From: Aureococcus anophagefferens
Taxonomy: Eukaryota; Sar; Pelagophyceae; Pelagomonadales; Pelagomonadaceae
Assembly: GCF_000186865.1 (NCBI RefSeq)
Contig: NW_008705561.1
Coordinates: 2,510,922-2,564,132, forward strand
Direction: 5' to 3'
Length of the DNA stretch: 53,211 bases
Notes under the pieces: generated by a model
Database searches by the model: none
Seen by the model: only the letters and a program-made list of their open reading frames with translations
Told to the model about the DNA's origin: nothing
Translations under genes and position numbers: made by a program
Shown: positions 28,098 to 37,573 of the stretch, one piece after another
Layout of the letters: each line of letters starts with the position of its first letter
Position numbering within the stretch: the stretch's first letter is position 1

Positions 28098-29613
28098 TTA
28101 CGTGTGGCGGAAGCCCTTGGCGGCGTAGGCGCGGGGGCCCGGCGCGACGTAGCGCGGCGGGTGCGCGACCTCGACGCAGCGGCCGGCCTCGAGGTCGATG
28201 AGCGTGTTCCGCACGTGGCGGTGGAGCACGGGTCCGCAGACGATGTTCCACTCCTTGGCGCACTCGTAGGAGCAGAAGTCGCGCCGCCGCGACCCCGTGG
28301 CCTTGCCGAACTCGGGGATGACGACCGCGCCGCCGTGGAGCCAGCCGCGGCAGCACGAGCAGCGGTCGTCGACGGGCTTCATCGTGCCCGGCCGCCGCAT
28401 GATGCGCTTCGCCGGCGGCGGCTTCTCCCTGCGCTTCTTCGGCGACGCGCGCGGCGGCGCGGACGACGGCCGCTGGCGGCGGAGCTTCGCGGTCAGCGCC
28501 GCGTCGTCGCCGGGCGAGTAGGCCGCGAGGCGCGCGCACGCGCCCGACGCGCGCGCGAGGGCGACCTCGGCGACCGTCGTCGCCCGCGACGCCAGGCCCG
28601 GCGACGCGGCCGCGTCCAAGATCTTCGCCCGCCGGTCCCGCGCGTGCTCCGCGTGCGACACGAGATCCGCGCAGATCGCGGCCTGCTGCGCGAGGCGCCG
28701 CTCCTCCTCCTCGCGGGCCGTGCGCGCCTTCAAGCGCGTGACGTCGACGCGCCGCCGCAGGCCGTCGCGCTCGAGGGCGTGGGACCGCGCGAGCTCCGCG
28801 CGCGTCGCGCCCTCGCGTTCCGCGTCGAGGCGCGGCACCTTGGTCAGGCCCGGCACGTCGAGCTCGCGGCCGGCGTGGACGTAGGTGAGCTTGGGCTCGG
28901 GCCCGCGCCGCGCGTCGGGCTTGCCGCCGACCTTGCCGCCGAGGGCCTCGAGGTAGGTCCGCCTGGGCAGGAAAAGGGTGCGAAATTTCCAACTTGAAAG
29001 GCTCCTCTCTCGGCCGTTTTCCACTCGTTTCGGCTGATTTTTGGACGAGCGATCATCTCTCGGAGCGCTCTCGAAGCGGGGATGCTTGTTCCGGAACGCG
29101 CGCGGAACGCTCACGTTGAAGCGACGTTGAATCACCCTTTTCCTGCCCTGAGGTCCGCTCGCGATTCTGCCGGAGCTCGAGCGCGACGGCCCTCCGGGCC
29201 CACGCGCGGTCCTCGGCGTCGTCGTTCCTCCCGAAGAAGCGCGCGCACTCGGCGAAGGCGCTCGACCGGCCGTGGGCGAGGCGCGACCGCAGGCGCCCGA
29301 CGGCGTCGGCCGTGGGCCGCGCGTCCGCGTGGAGCGCGCCGGTCGCCGCGGCCCACGCGGGCTTCCGGGGTTTGCGGCCCGCGGGGCCGTAGGTGCGGTC
29401 GGGGTAGTCGCGCGCGACGAACTGCGGCCCGGTCTGGGGCTCGACCCGGCCGCCGGCGGACTGGGGCCGGCTCGCGGTCTGGGGTTTTGTCGCCGTCGAT
29501 TGGGGCTTCTTGCGCGCGGCGCTGGCGCTCGCGGGGCGCTTGCCGGCGACCTTCTTGCCGCCTTTGAACCCGCCGCCCGGCGCGGCGGCCTCGACGTCGC
29601 CCAGCACCGCCAT
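28098..29613 (-). CDS. Hypothetical protein with C-terminal FCS/MYM-like zinc finger
   Basis: Exons 29613-29159 and 28962-28098 encode 439 residues; the intron is introner B1. Splicing joins LRQNRER to TYLEALGGKVGGKPD. The N-terminal third is basic and disordered (KKPQSTATKPQTASRPQSAG). The middle is helical, with a coiled-coil-like stretch (TAREEEERRLAQQAAICADL). The C-terminus has CSCCRGWLHGGAVV followed by RRDFCSYECAKEW, a treble-clef-like C-x2-C...C-x3-C pattern seen in FCS/MYM fingers, then a short conserved-looking tail (RNTLIDLEAGRCVEVAHPPR). Function unknown. Divergent from the acidic-protein gene with 158 bp between starts. Confidence 0.6.
28963..29150 (-). mobile_element. Introner element B1 (188 bp), GC-AG intron
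   Basis: The element is flanked by AGGTCCGC at 28955-28962 and 29151-29158. In gene sense the duplication is GCGGACCT, so the donor is GC; the element ends CTTTTCCTGCCCAG. Intron 28963-29158 is 196 bp. No GT donor nearby restores the frame. Terminal inverted repeats are CAGGGCAGGAAAAGGGTG and CTGGGCAGGAAAAGGGTG (17 of 18 identical). Confidence 0.9.
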
Positions 29614-29771
29614 CGAGTTATGCTCGGGGAGCAGCCCCGCGCCGCGCTCTCACCAACATGCCGAAGGTCGCGCTGCGCCTTCAACTTTGTATCGATGAGG
29701 CCGTCTTTGTCGGGGCAGCCACGTCGGCGGCCCTCACCTGCCCCGTCCGCTGCGCGCCGTCGCCCGCCGCC

Positions 29772-30401
29772 ATGCCGGTCCTGGACAAGAGCATCGAGGA
29801 GATCATCAAAGACGCGAGCGACTGCGAGGTCGTCCTGCGCAAGCGGCGCCAGTCCGAGAACGACAGCTTCGTCGAGGACATCCGCTCCATCCTCGAGAAG
29901 GAGCACGCGAGCCTGGCGCGCGAGGCGGACAGCAAGGACGAGGCGGACGAGGCGGACAGCGACGTCGAGGCCGCGCCGGCCGCCGCCGACGAGGCGAAGA
30001 GCGTGCGCTGGCTCGACGAGGCGAAGGACGAGGCCAAGGACGGCGACGACGACGACTCGCGGTCCGGGGCGAAGAGCGACGACGACGCGAAGTCGCTCTC
30101 CGACGACGCGAAGTCGCTCTCCGACGACGCGAAGTCGCTCTCCGACGACGACGACGACGCGTCGGCGTGGTCCGACGACGGCGACTTCGACGACGGCGGC
30201 GGCGGCATCGCCGCGACGAGCGGCATCTCCGCGAACCTGCTCGCGCTGCTCGGAGGGGCCGCGCCCAAGGCCGCGGCCGCGCCCGCGGCGGAGCCGCGGC
30301 GGAGCCAGCTCCAGGCGGGCATCTTCCGCGCCGCGGGGACCTGGACGCCGCCCGCGCGCAGCGGCCTCGACAACTCCGTGAACCTGCTCTCCGGGAGGTA
30401 G
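29772..30401 (+). CDS. Acidic Asp/Ser-rich hypothetical protein
   Basis: The ATG at 29772 gives 209 residues starting MPVLDKSIEEIIKDASDCEV. The frame is open from 29658 with an earlier start, but the extra residues look like leader sequence. The first 60 residues look helical (EEIIKDASDCEVVLRKRR, SFVEDIRSILEKEHASL). The middle is very acidic with three copies of DDAKSLS. The tail is short and more ordered (GGIAATSGISANLLALLGG; SGLDNSVNLLSGR). No family is recognised; it could be a chaperone-like or scaffold acidic protein. It converges with the KAS III gene, only 40 bp away. Confidence 0.55.
   Translation: MPVLDKSIEEIIKDASDCEVVLRKRRQSENDSFVEDIRSILEKEHASLAREADSKDEADEADSDVEAAPAAADEAKSVRWLDEAKDEAKDGDDDDSRSGAKSDDDAKSLSDDAKSLSDDAKSLSDDDDDASAWSDDGDFDDGGGGIAATSGISANLLALLGGAAPKAAAAPAAEPRRSQLQAGIFRAAGTWTPPARSGLDNSVNLLSGR
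30081..30143 (+). repeat. Three perfect 21-bp tandem repeats
   Basis: Three identical head-to-tail units beginning GACGACGCGAAG encode DDAKSLS. The third is followed by a (GAC)n tract. Exact identity suggests recent slippage and likely length polymorphism. Confidence 0.85.
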
Positions 30402-30441
30402 GCAGGGCCGCAAGGATACTCTTATACCGACACTGACCACC

Positions 30442-31572
30442 CTAGTGGGCCTGGGGCCCGGCCCACTTGAAGATGGCGGCGCCCCAGGAGAGGCCCGCGC
30501 CGAAGCCCGCGCAGGCGACGACGTCGCCCTGCTGGACCTTGCCCTGGCCGATGGCGTCGTCGAGCGCGATGGGGATGGAGCCCGCGGACGTGTTGCCGCA
30601 CTCGTCGAGGCTCACGAGGACCTTGTCCATGGGGATGCCCAGGCGCTTGGCGGCGGCCTCCATGATGCGCACGTTCGCCTGGTGGAGCAGGAGCCAGTCG
30701 ACGTCGTCGACGCCGAGGCCCGCGTGGTCCAAGGCCTCGAGGATGACCTCGGGGACGCGCTTCGTCGCGAACACGTAGACCTTGTTCCCGTTCATGGCGA
30801 TGGGCCCGTAGGCGCTCTCCTCGGCGACGACGATGCCCGTCTCCGCGAGGGGCCGCGCGCTCCGCGTGCCCTCGCAGGAGAGGTCGCAGCGTCCCTTGCC
30901 GTCGCTGTGCATCGCCCAGCCGAGCAGGCCGGAGGCCGCGCCCTCCGCCGCGCCCTCGACGACGACGGCGCCGGCGCCGTCGCCGAAGAGGATGCAAACG
31001 CCCCGGTCCTCCCAGTCGACCCAGCGGCTCAACGCGTCGGAGCCGACGACGAGCACCTTGTCGTACGCGCCGCTCTCGACGAATTGCGCCGCGGTCACGA
31101 GCGAGAAGAGGAAGCCGCTGCAGGCCGCCGTGAGGTCGAAGGCGACGGCGTTCGCGCAGCCGCAGGCCTTGGCGACGGCCGTCGCGTCGCCGAAGAGGTC
31201 GTCGGGGCTGGACGTCGCGAGGATCACGAGGCCGACGTCCTCCGGGTCGACGCCCGCGGACTCGAGCGCTTTCGTCCCCGCGTCCGCGCTCAGCTGCGCG
31301 AGGGACTCGTCCGGCGACAGGACGCGCCGCGCCCGGATGCCCGTGCGCTGCGAGATCCACTCGTCCGTCGTGTCCATGAACGTCGCCAGGTCGTCGTTGC
31401 TCAGCCGCGCCGTCGGCCTGGCCGAGCCGGAGCCGCTGACGGCCACGCCGAGGGCGGACCGGGTCGCGCGCAGGACGTGGGGCGCGCGTACGGGCGCGGC
31501 GGGCCCGCGCAGGGCCTGCGCCGCGGCGCAGATGAGCGCTGCGAGCAGCGCTTGCATAGCCGCCGATCGCAT
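30442..31572 (-). CDS. fabH: Plastid 3-oxoacyl-ACP synthase III (KAS III)
   Basis: A 376-residue protein; the first ATG in frame is 31572 (MRSAAMQALLAALICAAAQA). KAS III joins acetyl-CoA to malonyl-ACP to begin plastid type II fatty acid synthesis. The catalytic triad is intact: Cys in DLTAACSGFLF, His in LLLHQANVRIMEA and Asn in DECGNTSAGSIP. Other family blocks are DEWISQRTGIRARR and LFGDGAGAVVV. The N-terminus has a hydrophobic signal and then ALRGPAAPVRAP, fitting a heterokont plastid presequence. The body starts abruptly at ALGVAVSGSGSARPTARLSN, so the ~20 residues before TTDEWI, usually conserved in FabH, look altered. Single exon. Confidence 0.88.
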   Translation of the reverse strand: MRSAAMQALLAALICAAAQALRGPAAPVRAPHVLRATRSALGVAVSGSGSARPTARLSNDDLATFMDTTDEWISQRTGIRARRVLSPDESLAQLSADAGTKALESAGVDPEDVGLVILATSSPDDLFGDATAVAKACGCANAVAFDLTAACSGFLFSLVTAAQFVESGAYDKVLVVGSDALSRWVDWEDRGVCILFGDGAGAVVVEGAAEGAASGLLGWAMHSDGKGRCDLSCEGTRSARPLAETGIVVAEESAYGPIAMNGNKVYVFATKRVPEVILEALDHAGLGVDDVDWLLLHQANVRIMEAAAKRLGIPMDKVLVSLDECGNTSAGSIPIALDDAIGQGKVQQGDVVACAGFGAGLSWGAAIFKWAGPQAH

Positions 31573-31874
31573 CGGTGTGGTTGCACGCACGATTGTGCCA
31601 CGGCTCGCGAGCTAAAGTTGAGCCTCAACTCCGAGCGCATTACCTCAACACGGGCTTCACCTTGTCGAGCGCCCCTGGCGACGCCGGCTTCCGGGGCCTC
31701 CCCGGCGACCCCGGGCGTGCCGCTTCCGACGCTTTTTCAAGCAGCGCATCTAAGCGGCGCCGCCCGTCTCGGCGCGCCGATCCGCGCGCACGAGGCGCCA
31801 AGCGCCAGCATCTCGAAGTGGGTCACAGACTATACAAACTAAACAGACACAGGGCGGTGCAACATACAGACGCT
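31573..31874. other. Intergenic region upstream of fabH
   Basis: This 302-bp stretch lies between the fabH start and the stop of the thioredoxin-like gene. Composition is mixed, with an AT-richer patch near 31840 (ACTATACAAACTAAACAGAC). No gene is seen. It probably holds the fabH promoter and the 3' region of the next gene. Confidence 0.4.
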
Positions 31875-32867
31875 TCACGTGCGGCTCCCGCGGGGGACGT
31901 CGCGCCGTTCGTCGTTGATGCGCGCGAGCTCGTCGCCGTAGGACGTGCCGACCCAGGCGTGGATCTTGCGTCGCCGCTTGATGCTCGTGCGCGCGACGTC
32001 GATCTTGTGGCGCACGCGATCAAAGTCCTGGGGCATGCACGGCGAGTCGCCGAGCCGGACGATGCCCGCCGGGTCGAAGATCTGGATCGACGGCACCTTC
32101 GTAACGTTCATGAACTTCACGAGGGGCCGGGACGCGACGGTGTCGACCTCGAAGCAGTCGACGTCGTCCGCGAGGTCCAGCGCGAGGCGCCGGTACTTGG
32201 CGGCGATCTTGAGGCACGCCTTGCACTGCGGGCTGTAGTACTTGACGACGACGAGGCGTCGGCGGACGTCGCTGATCTGGTTGGCCTCGATGAAGTCCTG
32301 GAGCGAGATGAGCTGCGGCACGACATCCTTGTAGTTCGTCGACGGCGGCGGCGCCGGCGTCGTGCCGAGATCCGACGGGCTGAGTTCGCCGGGGACCATC
32401 GACGCCGCCGCCCGCTTCCTCGTCGGCGCGGGGCGGCCGTCCTCGGCCGCGTCGCACTCCTCCTGGCTCACGCCCTCGCGCCAGCGGTTCGGCCGATCGC
32501 AGACGGGCACCTTGCGCCAGCGCTCGGGCATGCTAATCGGCGCGCCCTCGAGGAGCGGCGGCGCCGGCGGCGCGGCGCCGGCCGCGGGCGCGGCGGCGGC
32601 CGGCGGCGCGCGCGGCGCCGGCGCGCCGGCGGGCGCTGGCGGCGCGACGGTCCGCGTCGAGACGCGCTGCTGCGGCGCGGGCGGCTCCAGGCCTTGCTCT
32701 CTCATCTTCTTCTCGAGCCGCTCGCGCGCTCTCCGCTTGCCGAGCGCTCCCTTCTCCCGCGGCGGTCGCATGCCGCCCGCGGACAGTTGCAGTCGTTGTC
32801 GTCGCAGCGGCTGGGGCTGGAAGCCGCCAGCGACTGCCAGAACGAGCGCCAGAAGCCGTGGCACCAT
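31875..32867 (-). CDS. Plastid-type thioredoxin-like protein with long N-terminal extension
   Basis: A 330-residue single-exon protein starting MVPRLLALVLAVAGGFQPQP, a signal with an ASAFAP-like GGFQP boundary. Residues ~35-165 are basic, then Pro/Ala-rich and disordered. The thioredoxin fold occupies ~180-290: LVVVKYYSPQCKACLKI carries the redox CKAC motif, and VTKVPSIQIF supplies the cis-Pro loop. Spacing and the non-standard active site resemble atypical plastid thioredoxins (ACHT-like) rather than thioredoxin m or f. A role in plastid redox signalling is inference. Divergent from the aminotransferase fusion gene. Confidence 0.72.
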   Translation of the reverse strand: MVPRLLALVLAVAGGFQPQPLRRQRLQLSAGGMRPPREKGALGKRRARERLEKKMREQGLEPPAPQQRVSTRTVAPPAPAGAPAPRAPPAAAAPAAGAAPPAPPLLEGAPISMPERWRKVPVCDRPNRWREGVSQEECDAAEDGRPAPTRKRAAASMVPGELSPSDLGTTPAPPPSTNYKDVVPQLISLQDFIEANQISDVRRRLVVVKYYSPQCKACLKIAAKYRRLALDLADDVDCFEVDTVASRPLVKFMNVTKVPSIQIFDPAGIVRLGDSPCMPQDFDRVRHKIDVARTSIKRRRKIHAWVGTSYGDELARINDERRDVPRGSRT

Positions 32868-33213
32868 CGAGAACAAGCGGCGCCAAGCGCCGTCCGGTTC
32901 GGCTGCTTCGCGGCAGATCTGCCTCGTTTTTCAAGCCGCGCAGTCTTCTTGAAGCAATCCAAAAACCGCCGGGCGGCTGAGGCCGCGCCCCGATGATCAG
33001 CTCGCGAACCGCGAGGCGACGCCTCCCCGCCCCCTGATGCACGAAGCTGAGTAGTGCTGCCGAGTCCTCCTACGCGGAGGCGTGGCCGCGCGCCCATGCC
33101 TGCCGGGCTTGATTTTGCCACTGGCTCTTTCTTGTCTCCTTATAGAAGGTCAAGATCTCGAGTCCTCTTCGTCGGCTCGCAGCCTCGCACCCGACGCGCC
33201 AGCCGCACAGGTC
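32868..33213. promoter_or_regulatory. Divergent promoter region
   Basis: 346 bp lie between two divergent starts. The rightward frame is open through part of it (from 33082) but reads as leader sequence. A TATAGAAGG-type AT patch occurs near 33142. No other feature is seen. Confidence 0.4.
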
Positions 33214-35319
33214 ATGCGCTACGTCCTCGCGGCGCTCGGCGCCGCGGCGGCGGCGGCCATGTCGGCGAAAACGGACCGCTTCGCGGGCCGCTACGCTTTG
33301 GGCAAGAACTTGGGGCCCGTCAACGCCAAGGCCGGCATGCGCTTCGATCGTGAGGACGTCGGCGGGGACGTGCGCGTCGTCGGCGGCGCGTCGAGCGAGG
33401 TGCTCGGCGGCGCGAACCTCGCGAGCCTGCTGCGCGACGGCTTCGAGGTCGAGCGGCGCGCGATGGCCGCGCTCGAGGCCGGCGAACCGGCGGAGGCGCT
33501 GAGCGTGCACACGTCCGCGGGCGTGCCGCCGCAGCTGGCGCGCTTCCTCGACGCCTGGGAGCCCCACCTGCCGCCGGCGGCGCGAGCCAAGGGCGACTGG
33601 TGCGTGAATCTGCAGGCCGAGGGCGCGTCCGCGGTCCACGCGGCGGTGGACATGGCGCTCCAGGTGAGCCAGTCGTCCGCGGACCTGAACCGGCCCGGCG
33701 CGAGGAACCGCGTCGCCTGCGGCGCGTCGTCCTACCACGGCCCGGCGTCGACGTCGCCCGGCGGCGGCACGCCGCTGGGGGCCGTCGCCAAGGGGCTCAC
33801 GCATCCCGTGCGCTACCCCGTGCCGTCGCCGTTCCTGCGGCGCCGCGGCGAGGAGGACGAGGCGTTCCACGCGCGCCTCTTCGCCGACTTCACGACCTAC
33901 CTGGACACCTACGCCGACGAGATCGGCGTGTTGTTGGTGGAGCCCCAGTGGGGGTCGTCCGTCGCCGCGATGCCGTGGCCGGCCGAGTTGCTGAAAGCGT
34001 ACTGCGCGGAGGCCAGGAGCCGGGGCATCCCCGTCGTCGCCGACGAGATCATGTGCGGCATCGGCCGCCACGGCCAGGGCGCCTGCTTCCTCACGGAGTG
34101 CTGGGATTTGGACGTCGACGTCGTCACGTTCGGCAAGGCCATCGGCGGCGGCGCGGGCAACCTGCTCTCCGGCGCGATCCTGCTGGAGGGCGCGGCGGAC
34201 TTCCGGGAGGCGTCGCGCACGGCCTTCCAGAGCCACACCTACGCGGGCTCGTCGGCGCGCGCGCTCGCGAACGGCGCGAACCTGCTCGAGCGGCTGCCGG
34301 AGCTCGCGGGCAACGTGCGGGACGTCCACGACGCCGTGGGCCCCATCATGGCGGACCTGGCGGACCGGTCCGACGGCGCCGTCCTCGCCCACGGCCAGGG
34401 CGCCCTCTGGGGCGGCCTCTTCGCCCACGAGGACGCCGCCGCGCGGACGGCCGCGAACCTCGCGTTCAAGAAGAAGTGCGCGGCGCGTTCCGTGCTGCCC
34501 TACTTCGTGCCCGTGGGCGGCTTCATGCTCACGCCGCGCTACGACGACGAGCCGGAGCTCCTGGCGGCGGCCGTGGCCGACGTCGCCGAGGCCGCGCTCG
34601 AGACCGCGCGCGACATGGGCTGGGCGAAGGCGCGGCTCCTGCCGTCGGCGTACGAGGGCCCCCCGCCGTCCGCGCGCCGCTTCCAGGGGCCGGACCCGGA
34701 GACCATGGCGCCGGACCAGCGCGTCGTCTACGACGAGATCCGGCGCACGCGGACGACGGGCGCGGACCGGGGCCCCTTTGGGCCGTGGCTCGCGTCGCCG
34801 CCGCTCGCGGACGCGGCGCAGAACTTCGGCCGCGTCTGCCGCTACGAGACGTCGCTCAACCAGCGCGAGGCGGAGATCGCCATCCTCGCGACGGCCTACG
34901 CCTACAAGGCGCCGGGCCTCTGGACGATCCACGTCGGCGAGGCGCGCGCCGCGGGCCTCGAGGGCGCGCACGTCGCGGCGCTCGCGCGCGGCGCGCGGCC
35001 CGCGTTCGCGCCCGGCTCGCGGGAGGCGGCCATCCACGACGCGACGGCCGACCTCCTCGCGTCGAAGCGGCTCGGCGACGACGCCTACGCGGCGGCCGAG
35101 GCCGCGCTGGGCGCGACGGGCTTGGTCGAGCTCACGTCCGTCGTCGGCTACCACGGCTACGTCGCGCTGACGATGAACGCGTTCGAGGTCGACGACCCCC
35201 TCCGCCCGGCCGGCGTCAACAAGCGCGCGCCCTGGACCCACGACGCCGCGTCCCTCTCCGACGCGGAGCTCGCGGACCTCGTCTCCATGGCGAACAAGGG
35301 CGAGCTCGACCTCGCGTGA
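33214..35319 (+). CDS. Class III PLP aminotransferase fused to a carboxymuconolactone decarboxylase-like domain
   Basis: The ATG at 33214 gives 701 residues (MRYVLAALGAAAAAAMSAK, a possible leader). Residues ~20-470 form a class III (omega/ornithine-type) aminotransferase: HTSAGVPPQ, the VVADEIMCGIGRHG block, and the PLP lysine K308 in VVTFGKAIGGG. Residues ~505-680 match the CMD/AhpD-like fold: RGPFGPWLASPPLADAAQNF, LNQREAEIAILATAYAYKAP, IHVGEARAAGLEGAHV, and VVGYHGYVALTMNAFE. The AhpD-type CxxC redox pair is absent. The substrate cannot be told. No intron or frameshift is seen at the junction (~34680), so the fusion is read directly. A KamA-like gene follows on the same strand. Confidence 0.8.
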   Translation: MRYVLAALGAAAAAAMSAKTDRFAGRYALGKNLGPVNAKAGMRFDREDVGGDVRVVGGASSEVLGGANLASLLRDGFEVERRAMAALEAGEPAEALSVHTSAGVPPQLARFLDAWEPHLPPAARAKGDWCVNLQAEGASAVHAAVDMALQVSQSSADLNRPGARNRVACGASSYHGPASTSPGGGTPLGAVAKGLTHPVRYPVPSPFLRRRGEEDEAFHARLFADFTTYLDTYADEIGVLLVEPQWGSSVAAMPWPAELLKAYCAEARSRGIPVVADEIMCGIGRHGQGACFLTECWDLDVDVVTFGKAIGGGAGNLLSGAILLEGAADFREASRTAFQSHTYAGSSARALANGANLLERLPELAGNVRDVHDAVGPIMADLADRSDGAVLAHGQGALWGGLFAHEDAAARTAANLAFKKKCAARSVLPYFVPVGGFMLTPRYDDEPELLAAAVADVAEAALETARDMGWAKARLLPSAYEGPPPSARRFQGPDPETMAPDQRVVYDEIRRTRTTGADRGPFGPWLASPPLADAAQNFGRVCRYETSLNQREAEIAILATAYAYKAPGLWTIHVGEARAAGLEGAHVAALARGARPAFAPGSREAAIHDATADLLASKRLGDDAYAAAEAALGATGLVELTSVVGYHGYVALTMNAFEVDDPLRPAGVNKRAPWTHDAASLSDAELADLVSMANKGELDLA

Positions 35320-35728
35320 ATATGTGCATAGAACGCGGTCGTAGACTGCGGACGCGGGGCGCGGTTCGAACGGACATTTGGCGTTCTCTTCTTCAAACCA
35401 CGCGGCTCTTCGCCCCCGCCTTTCGCCCACACGCGAGACGCAGCTCTCTCGCCGTGCGTGTTGTGACGGCAAGCTGACCACCTGCTGACCACCTTAGCGG
35501 CACGATGGCTTTGTGACTTTGTGGTTGTCGCAGAATCGAGCGGCTGGATAGATGCTGGATCGGACGTAGACCTCTTCTTGCGCTCGAAAACCCGCAGTTA
35601 GCAGCGCCAGAATCGCAACCTCGGCGACGAAACTTCGCGCGCGCGACCGCGCTCACCCCGCGAGAGAGCAACGCAAGAATGCGCGCGCGCCAGAAGCAGG
35701 AGAGTGACATCAGCGCTCGCAGGCGATC
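35320..35728. other. Intergenic region, no gene seen
   Basis: 409 bp lie between the aminotransferase fusion and the KamA-like gene. There is a short direct repeat CTGACCACCTGCTGACCACC at about 35476 and mixed composition after it. It likely holds the 3'UTR of one gene and the promoter of the next. Confidence 0.4.
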
Positions 35729-37171
35729 ATGGCCTCGAAATTGGCTCTCGTCGCGCTCGCGCTCGGCGCTTCCGCCCTCCAGCTGTCGCCCGTGCGGCGC
35801 CCCGCGTCTCCCTCGCGGTCGGCGCTCTTCTCGTCCGTCGAGGTGAACCAGGAGCCCATCGCGGTGACCGCGGAGGGCGAGTACGCGGCGAACGAGGGCG
35901 AGACGCCCAAGACGGAGCGGTTCCGCGCGATCTCGCTCGCGGCCATCGACCAGTGGGGCGAGAAGTACCCGCGGCTCCAGGAGAACATGCAGGACGTCAA
36001 GCGGGCCGCGCTCATCTTCCCGTTCAAGGCGTCGCCGTACCTCGTCGACGAGCTCATCGACTGGGACATGGAGGCGGACATCAGGACGGACCCCTTCTAC
36101 AAGCTCGTCTTCCCGACCATGGACATGCTCAGCGATGAGCACCGGGAGTTGCTCGACGGCGTCTGCGACGCGGGCGACCCCGCGGCGATCAAGGAGGCCG
36201 TCGAGGAAATCCGCGAGTCGCTGAACCCGCACCCCGCGGGCCAGAAGGCGCTCAACGCGCCGAAGAAGGCGGAGCTCACGGGCGTGCAGCACAAGTACGC
36301 CGAGACCGTGCTCTTCTTCGCGGCGGCCGCGCAGACGTGCCACGCGTACTGCACTTACTGCTTCCGCTGGGCCCAGTTCATCGGCGACCCGGACCTCCGC
36401 TTCGCGCAGAAGGACGCCGACTCCCTCTTCGATTACCTCGAGGAGCACCCCGAGGTGTCCGACATCCTGTTCACGGGCGGCGACCCGATGATCATGCAGA
36501 CGCGCATGCTCAAGCAGTACCTCGAGCCCTTCAAGGATCCCACGCACCTGCCCCACATCAAGAATCTACGGATCGGCACCCGGGCTTTGACCTTCTGGCC
36601 CCAGCGCTTCACGACGGACGCGGACGCGGACGAGCTCATGACGCTCCTCCGGGAAGTGAAGGAGATCGGCGGCCGCCACATGGCCATCATGGCGCACCTC
36701 GGCCACGTCCGCGAGCTGTCCACGGACAAGGTGAAGCACGCCATCCATCGCCTCAAGCAGGAGGGCGGCGTCATCATCCGCTCCCAGTCGCCGGTCATGC
36801 GCGGCATCAACGACGACGCGGACGTCTGGGCCGCCAAGTGGCGCGAGGAGGTGCGCCTCGGCGTCATCCCCTACTACATGTTCATCGCCCGCGACACGGG
36901 CGCGCAGTCCTACTTCGACGTGCCCCTCGTCCGCGCCCAGCGGCTCTACGCCGACGCCATCCGCGCGACGTCGGGCCTCTGCCGCACGGCGCGCGGGCCG
37001 TCCATGTCCTGCACGCCCTTCTTCGCCAAGTACGACCCCAAGGCCATCTGGTTCGACGACCTCGAGCCCCTTGACGGCATGGAGCTCCCCTGGGAGGCCG
37101 CGGGCCTCCCCGTGCCCTGCGTCGACGAGCCGTGCCAGGTCGAGTGGCTCGACGAGTTCGCGATGCCCTAG
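35729..37171 (+). CDS. KamA-family radical SAM protein (lysine 2,3-aminomutase-like), plastid presequence
   Basis: A 480-residue single-exon protein. The N-terminus MASKLALVALALGASALQLS has an ASA-type boundary and then a Ser/Arg-rich stretch, suggesting plastid import. The radical SAM cluster is CHAYCTYCFRW (Cys 204, 208 and 211). Further family blocks are DILFTGGDPM, IRIGTRALTFWPQRF-like sequence, RSQSPVMRGIN and GVIPYYMFIARDTG (PLP-domain region). KamA enzymes move an amino group between C2 and C3 of lysine, glutamate or related substrates; which one applies here cannot be read. The insertion between the cluster and FTGGDP looks normal. It follows an aminotransferase gene on the same strand. 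Confidence 0.82.
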   Translation: MASKLALVALALGASALQLSPVRRPASPSRSALFSSVEVNQEPIAVTAEGEYAANEGETPKTERFRAISLAAIDQWGEKYPRLQENMQDVKRAALIFPFKASPYLVDELIDWDMEADIRTDPFYKLVFPTMDMLSDEHRELLDGVCDAGDPAAIKEAVEEIRESLNPHPAGQKALNAPKKAELTGVQHKYAETVLFFAAAAQTCHAYCTYCFRWAQFIGDPDLRFAQKDADSLFDYLEEHPEVSDILFTGGDPMIMQTRMLKQYLEPFKDPTHLPHIKNLRIGTRALTFWPQRFTTDADADELMTLLREVKEIGGRHMAIMAHLGHVRELSTDKVKHAIHRLKQEGGVIIRSQSPVMRGINDDADVWAAKWREEVRLGVIPYYMFIARDTGAQSYFDVPLVRAQRLYADAIRATSGLCRTARGPSMSCTPFFAKYDPKAIWFDDLEPLDGMELPWEAAGLPVPCVDEPCQVEWLDEFAMP

Positions 37172-37573
37172 CTCGCACCATTCCCCTGTGTCCCCGCTTC
37201 GAACGCACGATCATCTCAGTAATTGCTGTCCCTGTCTACGATCACGTGCGCGCAAGACCGGATCGGCATGCCCGGTTGCAAAGTCTGCGCATTGCAGCGA
37301 CGCGGGAGAGATTCGGCGCCGACAGCGTGCGACGCCGCGCGCGACGCGTGCGCGCGACGCGCAGGGTCGCGATCGGCGCCGCTTCTGCTTTCTTGAACTC
37401 TCTCTCTCTAGCGCATTAGGCGACCTAGCCCGCCTACGCGCAGCCTTGGGCTGGCGGGGCACCGGGGGGCCCCTAAAGCCGCACCGGACCTCGGGGAGAC
37501 TCCTCGGAGGGAGCGGGATCGTCCCTGGAGCAGGGGCCCAGACTCTGCAGATCTGAGAGGCTTGGCTCGACGT
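37172..37573. other. Intergenic region, no gene seen
   Basis: 402 bp between two rightward genes. It contains a GC-alternating tract (GCGACGCGTGCGCGCGACGC, ~37330) and a CT run (TGAACTCTCTCTCTCTAGCG, ~37394). No coding or RNA feature is supported. Confidence 0.4.

Noticed and set aside
35350..35380. GGTTCGAAC near 35362 as a tRNA T-arm
   Set aside because: No acceptor stem, anticodon arm or D-arm can be built around it. No tRNA or rRNA gene is seen anywhere in the window.
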